From: an uncultured Chloroflexota bacterium
Lineage (GTDB): Bacteria; Chloroflexota; Chloroflexia; Thermomicrobiales; CFX8
NCBI GenBank assembly: GCA_937870985.1
Contig: CALMXF010000407.1
Location: 1-46,218, forward strand
Direction: 5' to 3'
DNA: 46,218 nucleotides
The translations under genes and the position numbers were made by a program. Shown in pieces: positions 35,614 through 44,080 of the stretch (positions within the stretch are counted from its first letter, which is position 1; each line of letters begins with the position of its first letter). The notes beneath the pieces are model-generated. The model worked only from the letters and a program-made list of their open reading frames with translations. It searched no databases and had not been told where the DNA came from.

Positions 35614-36192
35614 ATGAGTATGCGCACAGCAACCGTACCGCCAGACACGCTAGCCGCTCAGTCACTCGAGGGCAGCCGGTCACTCATCGACCGGCACACC
35701 ACGGTCGAGGGAACGCTGGCGACACCGCACGATCTGCGAATTGAGGGGCGCGTCACCGGAGTTCTGCAATGTGACGGTGTACTGTATGTCGCGGCCGGGG
35801 CCGAGGTCGATGCTGATATCGCCGCAACCGACGCGATTGTCGAAGGGACGATTGCTGGGTCAATCACATGCTCTGGCCGGCTCGAGGTTCGTTCGACCGG
35901 CGTTGTGCAGGCCGTTGTCAAAACGCATCGTCTGGTCATCCACGAGGGCGCAGTCCTCGAAGGTCGCCTCGACATGGAGTCTGTATCCGACGCCGCGGAA
36001 ACTGATGCTGCTGAAGGCTCGGTGGAGGCTCCCGCTGAAGTGGCCGATTCCAGCGGTGAATCTGCCTCATCATATTCGTATCTCCGGAATTTCTCGTCAC
36101 CAGCAGCCTCATCCTCCCGGGGTGACACGGACTTGCCCGGGCAAGAGGCTCGTGATGACTCGGACGATGACACAGGTAACAATCCGACATAG
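35614..36192 (+). CDS. Bactofilin family protein, second copy
   Basis: The 192-residue protein is a second bactofilin with the core at about 25-130: TTVEGTLATPHDLRIEGRVTGVLQCDGVLYV, then AEVDADIAATDAIVEGTIAGSITCSGRLEV and HRLVIHEGAVLEGRLDME. Unlike the first copy the tail is C-terminal: about 60 residues rich in Glu, Ala, Ser and Asp. The two copies may co-polymerise while presenting different tails to partners (inference). AGAGGAGCC upstream of ATG 35614 is a good ribosome site. It is the second gene of the bactofilin operon. Confidence 0.9.
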   Translation: MSMRTATVPPDTLAAQSLEGSRSLIDRHTTVEGTLATPHDLRIEGRVTGVLQCDGVLYVAAGAEVDADIAATDAIVEGTIAGSITCSGRLEVRSTGVVQAVVKTHRLVIHEGAVLEGRLDMESVSDAAETDAAEGSVEAPAEVADSSGESASSYSYLRNFSSPAASSSRGDTDLPGQEARDDSDDDTGNNPT

Positions 36193-36221
36193 CTCGATCT
36201 GCCATCGTCAGGCCCTCGTGC

Positions 36222-36227
36222 TATACT
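36222..36227 (+). promoter_or_regulatory. -10 box before the SH3 protein gene
   Basis: TATACT is a good -10 in the 163-bp gap after the second bactofilin; no convincing -35 lies upstream. It suggests the SH3 gene can be transcribed separately from the bactofilins. Confidence 0.35.
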
Positions 36228-36355
36228 CGTCACCGGTCGATGATTTCGATACGCCCTGCGCGATCCTCGCGGACGCTGGTGCGTGTCATTGTGCTCAGTC
36301 ATTCGACTGCGACGATTGAGAAGTGGCGCGAAGCCAGCCGGTGATGGGGGGCGGA

Positions 36356-37252
36356 ATGTCCGGGCGCAAGTGCAGCACCTGCAAGCACTACGAGCCGGCG
36401 CCGATCTGGCGCAGGGGATGGTGTCGCAACCCGGCCCTGTATGCACCCCAGCAGAACCATCTCGTGTATGAAGACGATCTCGATTGCGAGCGCGGCATGG
36501 GAAACTACTGGGAACCCGCCGACGCCACGGGCCAGATCCGCCCCTACATCCCGCTTCACCCGGTTTCCGATGATTCCGCGAACCCCAGCAGAGTTATCTC
36601 GACGCACGCAGGCCAGCCGATCTATTCGGTGTCTGGTTCTTCCGGCTATGGCAGCGATCCCGATGACGACTATCCCTCGGCCGGCGAGGAGCTCTCTCGA
36701 CCAGGCGGGGCTAGCGGACGGGATCCCGGACATTATGCCGAAGGGCGTTATTGGACAGATTACCTTCGCATCGGCGCGCCGATCCTTGGTGTGATCCTGA
36801 TCCTCGCGCTGTTCTGGTTCTGGGCGAACGCATTCTGGGGTGGCAACAAGAATACCCCCGCGATTGGCGGGACGCCACAAGCCACGCTGTCATCCATCAC
36901 CGCATCGCCAGTAGCAACCAACGGAGTTGGCACGGGCGGGTCGCCGATCATCCTCACAACCCCGCCGGCCGGTGCAGCTACCCATCCTCCGGGCGTAGCG
37001 ACGAAGCCGCCAACCGGCAGTGGCACGATTGCGATAGGCTCAACCGTCACAGTCGCTAACTCCGGTGGAACCGGTGTGAACTTCCGGAGCGAGCCATCCA
37101 CCGATGCTGAAATCGTCGATATCTTGCTCGATGGCACCGAGCTCACGGTCGTCGATGGTCCGCTGGATGCCGAGGGCTACACATGGTGGCAGGTCGAAGG
37201 CGCCGCGGGGACCGGCTGGCTCGTCCAGGACTACCTGAAGGCCAAACCCTAG
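36356..37252 (+). CDS. Single-pass membrane protein with cytoplasmic Cys motif and external SH3 domain
   Basis: The 298-residue protein combines a short N-terminal zinc-finger-like motif ([21 protein letters not shown], then DDLDCERG; four Cys), a variable polar segment, one hydrophobic helix (about 142-163) and a Thr/Pro/Gly-rich linker. A C-terminal bacterial SH3 (SH3b) domain follows (about 225-297: [36 protein letters not shown]). The N-terminus should be cytoplasmic and the SH3b outside, where it may bind cell-wall peptides. ATG 36356 follows GGGGGG; GTG 36323 and ATG 36344 are alternatives. It follows two bactofilins, so it is a candidate cytoskeleton-to-wall linker (inference). Confidence 0.8.
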   Translation: MSGRKCSTCKHYEPAPIWRRGWCRNPALYAPQQNHLVYEDDLDCERGMGNYWEPADATGQIRPYIPLHPVSDDSANPSRVISTHAGQPIYSVSGSSGYGSDPDDDYPSAGEELSRPGGASGRDPGHYAEGRYWTDYLRIGAPILGVILILALFWFWANAFWGGNKNTPAIGGTPQATLSSITASPVATNGVGTGGSPIILTTPPAGAATHPPGVATKPPTGSGTIAIGSTVTVANSGGTGVNFRSEPSTDAEIVDILLDGTELTVVDGPLDAEGYTWWQVEGAAGTGWLVQDYLKAKP

Positions 37253-37315
37253 CATCACTCCAGATCTCTCACGTTTCGACATTCGACCACAGGCGTCGGC
37301 AACGTGTTCCTGTGC

Positions 37316-37337
37316 TACAATGCCGGATTGTCCGGCA
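37316..37337 (+). promoter_or_regulatory. rpsB -10 box with hairpin at the start site
   Basis: TACAAT (37316-37321) is a likely -10, though the -35 is weak. It overlaps by one base a perfect 7-bp inverted repeat TGCCGGA/TCCGGCA with loop TTG (37321-37337), which would cover the transcription start. It could be an operator or the terminator of the SH3 gene. The rest of the 194-bp gap is a leader; a ribosomal-protein autoregulatory site may be present but I cannot identify it. Confidence 0.4.
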
Positions 37338-37446
37338 TGCGCCGGATAAATACGCACGCGCATCGGCGGGCATCGGGTGTGACCGGCAAGGCTGCCGGGA
37401 CGATGTCCGATTCACGGCGCGCGGAGGAAAAACACCGGGAGGTATG

Positions 37447-38286
37447 ATGGTCGCGAAGGTCGCACGCGAAGACACCCAGGTCACAATGAAACAACTGCTG
37501 GAGGCCGGGGTTCACTTTGGCCACCAGACGAAGCGCTGGAATCCGAAGATGCGCCCGTACATCTTCGGCGAGCGCAACGGCATTCATGTCATCGACCTCC
37601 ATCAGACAGCCAAGCTGCTCGAAGAAGCGCAGGACTTCCTGGCAGATCTCGCCGTGCGCGGTGGGAAGATCGTCTTCGTCGGCACCAAGAAGCAGGCTCA
37701 GGCGACTGTCGAGGAGCAGGCAAGCCGTTGTGGCATGTTCTATGTGAACCGCCGGTGGCTCGGCGGCACATTGACGAACTTCGTCACGATTCGATCCCGT
37801 CTCCAATATCTGCGGAATCTCGAGCGTCAATCGCTCTCCGGCGAGCTCGCCTATCTTCCCAAGCAGGAGGCGCAGGCCAAGGAGCAAGAGCTCGAGAAGC
37901 TCCAGCGAACACTCGGCGGACTCAAGGAGCTCGCCCAGCGGCCGGCGGCGATCGTGATCGTGGATCCGCGGCGGGAGGAGCTCGCAATCAAGGAGGCCAG
38001 CCGGCTTGGCATCCCGATTGTGGCAATGGTTGACACGAACTGCGACCCTGACCCGATCAATTTCGTGATTCCATCGAACGACGACGCTATCCGGTCGGTT
38101 CGACTCGTGTTGTCGAAGTTGGCCGATGCCATCATCGAGGGAAGCACGCGCCTCGAAATCGCGATTGCCGACGAGCAAATGGACTCGCGGGGCCCTGCTG
38201 AGGACTACGGCTATCCGGGCGATGAGGCCGAGGAGAGCGACGAGGCCGGCAGCGACGGGGCTGCAGGGCGGTCACGCCGCCGCTAA
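37447..38286 (+). CDS. rpsB: 30S ribosomal protein S2
   Basis: S2 is a late-assembling small-subunit protein. The 279-residue product has the family start [22 protein letters not shown] near residue 14, the middle [15 protein letters not shown] and [34 protein letters not shown], and the PSNDDA motif. An acidic/Arg-rich tail of about 45 residues follows the conserved part. ATG 37447 is preferred (GGGAGG four bases upstream); 37444 and 37486 are alternatives. It heads the translation/lipid block with tsf, pyrH and frr. Confidence 0.97.
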   Translation: MVAKVAREDTQVTMKQLLEAGVHFGHQTKRWNPKMRPYIFGERNGIHVIDLHQTAKLLEEAQDFLADLAVRGGKIVFVGTKKQAQATVEEQASRCGMFYVNRRWLGGTLTNFVTIRSRLQYLRNLERQSLSGELAYLPKQEAQAKEQELEKLQRTLGGLKELAQRPAAIVIVDPRREELAIKEASRLGIPIVAMVDTNCDPDPINFVIPSNDDAIRSVRLVLSKLADAIIEGSTRLEIAIADEQMDSRGPAEDYGYPGDEAEESDEAGSDGAAGRSRRR

Positions 38287-38303
38287 CGACCGAGATGTCC
38301 TTC

Positions 38304-38343
38304 GCGGCCCGTGTCCGGTGTGGTCGACACCGGCACGGGCCGC
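38304..38343 (+). terminator. Long stem-loop between rpsB and tsf
   Basis: GCGGCCCGTG (38304-38313) pairs with CACGGGCCGC (38334-38343), and CCGGTGT (38315-38321) pairs with ACACCGG (38327-38333). This makes a 17-bp stem with one bulged T (38314) and a 5-nt loop. No U-tract follows. It probably attenuates read-through or stabilises rpsB mRNA rather than fully ending transcription. Confidence 0.55.
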
Positions 38344-38392
38344 ACCGTGACGAAGCGATGCGCGAACAACCAGTATTAGTAGGAGAGTAGTC

Positions 38393-39699
<1,307 letters not shown>

Positions 39700-39743
39700 C
39701 GCTGGAGTCTCCGCGGCGGAGTCCAGCAGTGATGGGAGGCGAG

Positions 39744-40301
39744 ATGGTCCCCGAAATCAAGCATGACGCCGAGCACCGAATGGCTGGCGCGATCGACGCG
39801 TTGCATCGCGAACTCGCGGGTATCCGCACCGGTCGTGCTGCTCCTGGCCTCGTCGAACGGCTATCGGTCGATTACTACGGCACAGCGACTCCGCTGAATC
39901 AGATCGCGGGTGTATCGGCGCCCGAAGCACGCCTGCTCGTGATCCAGCCCTGGGATCGCAGCTCACTCGGTGCGATCGAACGGGCGATTCAGAAATCAGA
40001 TCTGGGCCTGACGCCAAATAACGATGGCGTCGTCATCCGGCTCGCGATCCCCTCTCTCACCGAAGAGCGCCGCAAAGCGCTGGTCAAGGTCGTCCGAGGC
40101 AAGGTTGAGGAAAGCAAGGTCGCGATCCGTAATGTTCGTCGCGATGCCGTCGATCATCTCAAGGGACTTCTCAAGGACAAAGAGATCGGCGAGGACGACG
40201 AACGACGCGCGCAGACTGATATCGATAGCCTCACCAAGCGTTTCACCGACGATGCAGATCACATTGGCCAGGCCAAGGAAGCCGAGATTCTCGAGGTCTA
40301 G
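39744..40301 (+). CDS. frr: Ribosome recycling factor
   Basis: RRF with EF-G splits post-termination ribosomes. The 185-residue product has the canonical length and blocks: LAGIRTGRAAPGLVERLSVDYYG, TPLNQIAGVSAPEARLLVIQPWD, IEKAI-type AIERAIQKSDLGLTPNNDGVVIRL and the helical RKALVKVVRGKVEESKVAIRNVRRDA. ATG 39744 follows GGGAGGCGAG and gives the standard start; the longer reading from 39696 adds an unsupported N-terminus. It lies between pyrH and uppS. Confidence 0.96.
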   Translation: MVPEIKHDAEHRMAGAIDALHRELAGIRTGRAAPGLVERLSVDYYGTATPLNQIAGVSAPEARLLVIQPWDRSSLGAIERAIQKSDLGLTPNNDGVVIRLAIPSLTEERRKALVKVVRGKVEESKVAIRNVRRDAVDHLKGLLKDKEIGEDDERRAQTDIDSLTKRFTDDADHIGQAKEAEILEV

Positions 40302-40322
40302 TCACCGACAGGGGCATTCACG

Positions 40323-41069
40323 ATGCATGATGGATCGCAGCCGATTGCGACCGCCATCCCGGAACACGTCGGTATCATCATGGACGGCAACGGTCGCTGG
40401 GCGAGACAACGCGGACTCCCGCGGATTGCGGGCCACGAGGCCGGAACCGAGAACATCCGTCGAATTACGACGCGTGCCGCGGAGCTCGGCATCGGCTACC
40501 TGACGTTGTGGGCGTTCTCAACCGAAAATTGGCGAAGGCCGCCGGATGAAGTGGCAGGCATTCTGAGCATCCTGGCTCGCGCGATCGAAAGTGAGACCGC
40601 CGAGCTCCACCGGCAGGGCGCCCGCCTGCAACATATCGGCAGCCTCGAGGGCCTTTCATCTGATCTCTGTCGTTCGATCCGCGACGCTATCGAGCTTACG
40701 CACAACAACGACCGCATCACGCTCACACTGGCGTTCAATTACGGTGGCCGGGCAGAGATCGTCAGCGCAGTCCGCGCGATCGTCGCGGCCGGGATTCCGG
40801 CCGATCAGATCACCGAAGAGACGATCTCCGCGCATCTTTTCACCACGGCCATGCCCGACCCGGATCTGATCGTCCGGACATCAGGTGAGTTCCGCACGAG
40901 TAATTTCCTGATCTGGCAAGCGGCCTACGCTGAATATGTCTTCAGTCCGGTGTTATGGCCAGATTTCGGACCCGACGAGCTCGACGATGCCGTCAGCGAA
41001 TTCGGCAGGCGCGAACGGCGATTCGGCGGCCTCATGGGGATGGCGCCGGCTCAGCCGGCCCAGGTCTGA
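40323..41069 (+). CDS. uppS: Isoprenyl transferase (undecaprenyl diphosphate synthase-like)
   Basis: This cis-prenyltransferase extends farnesyl diphosphate with isopentenyl diphosphate to make the lipid carrier for wall and surface glycans. The 248-residue product has IIMDGNGRWARQRG with catalytic Asp21, the GHEAG phosphate loop, LTLWAFSTENWRRP, LAFNYGGRAEIV and the C-terminal DPDLIVRTSGEFRTSNFLIWQAAYAEYVF. Chain length of the product is not readable from sequence. It sits 21 bp after frr and 6 bp before cdsA. Confidence 0.95.
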   Translation: MHDGSQPIATAIPEHVGIIMDGNGRWARQRGLPRIAGHEAGTENIRRITTRAAELGIGYLTLWAFSTENWRRPPDEVAGILSILARAIESETAELHRQGARLQHIGSLEGLSSDLCRSIRDAIELTHNNDRITLTLAFNYGGRAEIVSAVRAIVAAGIPADQITEETISAHLFTTAMPDPDLIVRTSGEFRTSNFLIWQAAYAEYVFSPVLWPDFGPDELDDAVSEFGRRERRFGGLMGMAPAQPAQV

Positions 41070-41075
41070 TCGCCA

Positions 41076-41945
41076 ATGAAACAACGAGCGATCTCCTCAA
41101 TCGGCGTCGTTCTGATCGGTGTCGTGCCGGCCATTCTTGGAAGCCCGGTCTTCTCGGTGGTTGTCGGACTCATCGCGATCGGCGCGCTCTATGAGCTCTA
41201 TCGTGCATATCAGCGCGTCGGTGCGCGTCCATCGACGTGGACAGGAACCGTCGCGATCATCGCGCTTGTTGTCATCGCCGGCACCGACGCGCCGTTCCGC
41301 GCGCTTACCGGCGCCATGTGCGCGTACACGCTGCTCGCCCTCGCCCAGCATCTGGTCAAGAAAGACATCAACGGCGCTCTCATCGATTGGTCGTTCAGCC
41401 TCAGCGGGGTGATGTACATCGGTTTCACCCTTATGCATTTCATCCTGATTCGTCGGATCCACGGCGCCGTCAATGTGGACTGGATCCGCGACGCGGATGC
41501 CTTGATCGGTGATGGCGCTGCCGCGCTCGGTCTGGCCTGGTTGCTATTCGTGCTCGTTACAACCTGGATGACCGACGTCTTCGCCTATCTGATCGGTCGG
41601 CAATGGGGGCGGGTCAAGCTCATCCCGCATATCAGCCCCGGCAAGACACGCGAGGGCGCAGTTGCCGGCCTCCTTGGTGGCGCGATCACCGGCCTCGTCT
41701 CCGGGCTGGCATTCGGTCTTCCTGTTTCACCGATCCTGCTCCTCGTGCTCGGTGGGCTGGTCGCGCTTGGCGCGATGATTGGCGACCTTTGCGAGTCACT
41801 GATCAAGCGCCAGATCGGCATCAAGGATATGGGTTCAGTCATCCCCGGGCATGGCGGCGTTCTCGACCGCATCGACGCGTTACTCGTGACGGTGCCATTC
41901 ATGTTCTACGCCGCGTTGTTCGTGGGTTGGCTGGGGTGGACGTGA
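41076..41945 (+). CDS. cdsA: Phosphatidate cytidylyltransferase (CDP-diglyceride synthase)
   Basis: CdsA makes CDP-diacylglycerol from phosphatidate and CTP, the branch point for phospholipids. The 289-residue product has about eight membrane helices and the C-terminal signature: GDLCESLIKRQIGIKDMGSVIPGHGGVLDRIDALL. The preceding WMTDVFAYLIGRQWGRVKLIPHISPGKTREG block is also typical. It overlaps the dxr start by 4 bp and follows uppS by 6 bp. Together with ino1 and gpsA elsewhere in the window it provides the precursors of phosphatidylinositol-type lipids. Confidence 0.95.
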   Translation: MKQRAISSIGVVLIGVVPAILGSPVFSVVVGLIAIGALYELYRAYQRVGARPSTWTGTVAIIALVVIAGTDAPFRALTGAMCAYTLLALAQHLVKKDINGALIDWSFSLSGVMYIGFTLMHFILIRRIHGAVNVDWIRDADALIGDGAAALGLAWLLFVLVTTWMTDVFAYLIGRQWGRVKLIPHISPGKTREGAVAGLLGGAITGLVSGLAFGLPVSPILLLVLGGLVALGAMIGDLCESLIKRQIGIKDMGSVIPGHGGVLDRIDALLVTVPFMFYAALFVGWLGWT

Positions 41946-43099
41946 GTGACCGACGCCAACGGATTGCAATCCTTGGCTCTACAGGATCGATCGGACGAAA
42001 CACACTCGACGTGATCTCGACCCACAGAGATCGCTTCGAGGCGGTGGCGTTGGCGGCCTCACGCAATGCGGGCGAGCTTGAGCGTCAGGCGATTGAGCAC
42101 AATGTTCGTTATGTCTCGCTCGAGCATGGCCATGTCGCTCTCGACGGTGTGACGACGATCGATATTGATCCGCTCACCACGATGGCGACGCTGGATGAGG
42201 TGGACATCGTCGTCATTGCCACCACTGGCCACGCCGCAATTGAGCCGACCATCGCCGCGCTGAACGCTGGCAAGGTCGTCGCGCTGGCGAACAAGGAAAC
42301 GATCGTCGCTGCTGGCGCGCTCGTGATGCCGATCGCGCGCCAACGGCCAGGATCCCTCCGGCCGGTGGATAGCGAGCATTCTGCGCTCTGGCAATGCCTG
42401 GGCGGTCGTGCCGACAACATCGGCAACGTCCAGAAGCTGATTCTGACTGCGTCCGGAGGCCCCTTCCGCGGGTTCTCGATCGATCAGCTCAAGGGCGTCA
42501 CTCCCGAGGATGCGTTGCGCCACCCTACGTGGGACATGGGCGCGAAAGTCACTATCGATTCTGCAACGCTGATGAACAAAGGTCTCGAAGTGATCGAGGC
42601 GCATTGGCTGTTCGACATGCCATTTGCCCAGGTCGAGGTCGTCGTTCACCCGCAGTCGCTCGTTCACTCGCTCGTCGAGTTCGTCGATGGTTCGGTCCTT
42701 GCCCAGATCGGCTCACATGACATGCGGCTGCCGATCCAGTATGCGCTCAGTTGGCCGGATCGATTGGGGCCGCCGGCGCCACCCATCGACATTCTCGCGC
42801 TGTCGCGGCTCGATTTTGAGGCGCCAGATACCGACTCGTTCCCTTTGCTCCGTTTGGCCTACGCCGCTGGCGAGGCCGGCTCGACCTACCCAACTGTGCT
42901 GTCTGCCGCCGATTCGGTTGCAGTCTCCGCGTTTCTCGATCGCCGTATTGGCTTTGCGGACATCGCGTCGATCGTGTCAACTATCCTCGACGCGCACAAC
43001 CCTGATCATGGGACCATCGCAATTGAGACGATTCTCGAAGCAGATCGTTGGGCAACCGCCGGCGCTCTGGAATTGGTCGATCGCACCGGACGTCGGTAG
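41942..43099 (+). CDS. dxr: 1-deoxy-D-xylulose 5-phosphate reductoisomerase
   Basis: Dxr (IspC) makes 2-C-methyl-D-erythritol 4-phosphate, the committed step of the non-mevalonate isoprenoid path that supplies uppS. The 385-residue product has the NADPH motif ILGSTGSIGRNTLDV, ANKETIVAAG, the metal site PVDSEHSALWQ, LTASGGPFRG, HPTWDMGAKVTIDSATLMNKGLE and HPQSLVHSLVEF. The start is GTG 41942, which overlaps the cdsA stop by 4 bp; longer readings from 41603 are shadows of cdsA. In many genomes rseP and ispG follow dxr; neither is seen here. Confidence 0.96.
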   Translation: MSDRRQRIAILGSTGSIGRNTLDVISTHRDRFEAVALAASRNAGELERQAIEHNVRYVSLEHGHVALDGVTTIDIDPLTTMATLDEVDIVVIATTGHAAIEPTIAALNAGKVVALANKETIVAAGALVMPIARQRPGSLRPVDSEHSALWQCLGGRADNIGNVQKLILTASGGPFRGFSIDQLKGVTPEDALRHPTWDMGAKVTIDSATLMNKGLEVIEAHWLFDMPFAQVEVVVHPQSLVHSLVEFVDGSVLAQIGSHDMRLPIQYALSWPDRLGPPAPPIDILALSRLDFEAPDTDSFPLLRLAYAAGEAGSTYPTVLSAADSVAVSAFLDRRIGFADIASIVSTILDAHNPDHGTIAIETILEADRWATAGALELVDRTGRR

Positions 43100-43125
43100 A
43101 GCGCGCGACTCTCCCCACTGCCGTT

Positions 43126-43143
43126 GGCCTGGTGATCAGGGCC
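43126..43143. terminator. Weak hairpin between convergent dxr and comF-like genes
   Basis: GGCCTG and CAGGGCC form a six-pair stem with one bulge and a 5-nt loop in the 83-bp gap between convergent genes. A bidirectional terminator would be expected here, but no T-tract is present on either side. Confidence 0.25.
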
Positions 43144-43182
43144 ACCGGATTTGGTCCTCAACGCACCCCAGCTGAATGCTGA

Positions 43183-43875
43183 CTACGCCGTCGCGACGGT
43201 CACCGCACACACTGACTCGGCCCCCGCCTTCCGACAGGCAAGCGCGCACTCGACGAGAGTCGATCCCGTAGTGAGAACATCATCAACGAGCAACACGCGC
43301 ATTCCACGAAGTTGACGGCGAGCGACGAAAGCACCCCTGACGTTCTCCCGGCGTTGGCCTGCGTCAAGCTGAACTTGCGACCGCGTCTCACGAATCCTCA
43401 CCAGTGCGTCCACTGCCTCGATCTCCACATGAGTGGCCAGATGCCGAGCGATGAGCCACGACTGGTTGAAGCCGCGGGCTCGTTCCTTCGCGCGATGCAG
43501 CGGCACCGGAACGAGGACGTCGATCGGCGAGTCGTGCAAACACACGATGGTCGCCAATGCGCCCCCACACCACTCCGTCCTGGCCCGCTGTCCGTCATAT
43601 TTCATGAGATGGATCATCGTCCGTATGGCGCCTTCGTACTGAAACGCGCTGCGCGCGTGATCGATCGCATCGCCCCACGCGTCGCAACGTTCGCATGTCT
43701 GCGGACCGATGCCGAGCGGCCGGCCACAGCGCTGACATGCACAGTCGCCATCGATACCCTGCACAGTCGCAGCGCAACGTGGGCATAGCCACGCGCCACC
43801 GAGCCCACACCCGGAGCAGACGGGCGGCAGGACCGTGTCGAGGAGCAACGTTAGCAGTCGCCGGTGTACTGTCAT
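43183..43875 (-). CDS. ComF family phosphoribosyltransferase-like protein
   Basis: The 230-residue protein has an N-terminal zinc-finger region with paired cysteines (CSGCG, CPRC, CQRCG, CERC) and a C-terminal PRTase domain with the hallmark VLLVDDVLTTGSTLVE (PRPP-binding loop). It also contains the LVPVPLHRAKERARGFNQS segment. ComF acts in natural transformation in Bacillus and Haemophilus, but homologues also occur in non-competent bacteria, so competence is only suggested. ATG 43875 starts directly before the first helix; the reading from 43938 is longer than usual. With the truncated ComEA-like gene at the left edge it is the second competence-type gene in the window. Confidence 0.9.
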   Translation of the reverse strand: MTVHRRLLTLLLDTVLPPVCSGCGLGGAWLCPRCAATVQGIDGDCACQRCGRPLGIGPQTCERCDAWGDAIDHARSAFQYEGAIRTMIHLMKYDGQRARTEWCGGALATIVCLHDSPIDVLVPVPLHRAKERARGFNQSWLIARHLATHVEIEAVDALVRIRETRSQVQLDAGQRRENVRGAFVARRQLRGMRVLLVDDVLTTGSTLVECALACRKAGAESVCAVTVATA

Positions 43876-44080
43876 ATTGTGCGCTCGCCAATTATCACAT
43901 CGTCGGGGATCAACTGATTCCTCGAAGTGTGCAGACACATCGCGCTATGCCCCTCGTGCTCAGAGACCGTGCCATCGCAAATGAGCCGCTCGACGACGCG
44001 TTCTCCAGATCCACTGGCTCCCAGAGTATCATCGGAGCGAGACCGATGGCGTGCCAATGCATGGAGATGCTCCCAGGAAG
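43876..44080. other. Intergenic region between comF-like gene and polB
   Basis: This 205-bp stretch separates two divergent genes and should carry both promoters. I see no consensus -35/-10 pair, no SOS-type box and no strong hairpin. Candidate in-frame upstream starts for the polymerase (ATG 44057) fall at its right end. Confidence 0.4.

Noticed and set aside
37183-37443. Upstream extension of rpsB
   Set aside because: It reads across the end of the SH3 gene and the promoter/hairpin region and has no S2 similarity.
41603-41941. Upstream extension of dxr inside cdsA
   Set aside because: The frame is open by chance across cdsA; the conserved Dxr N-terminus starts right after GTG 41942.
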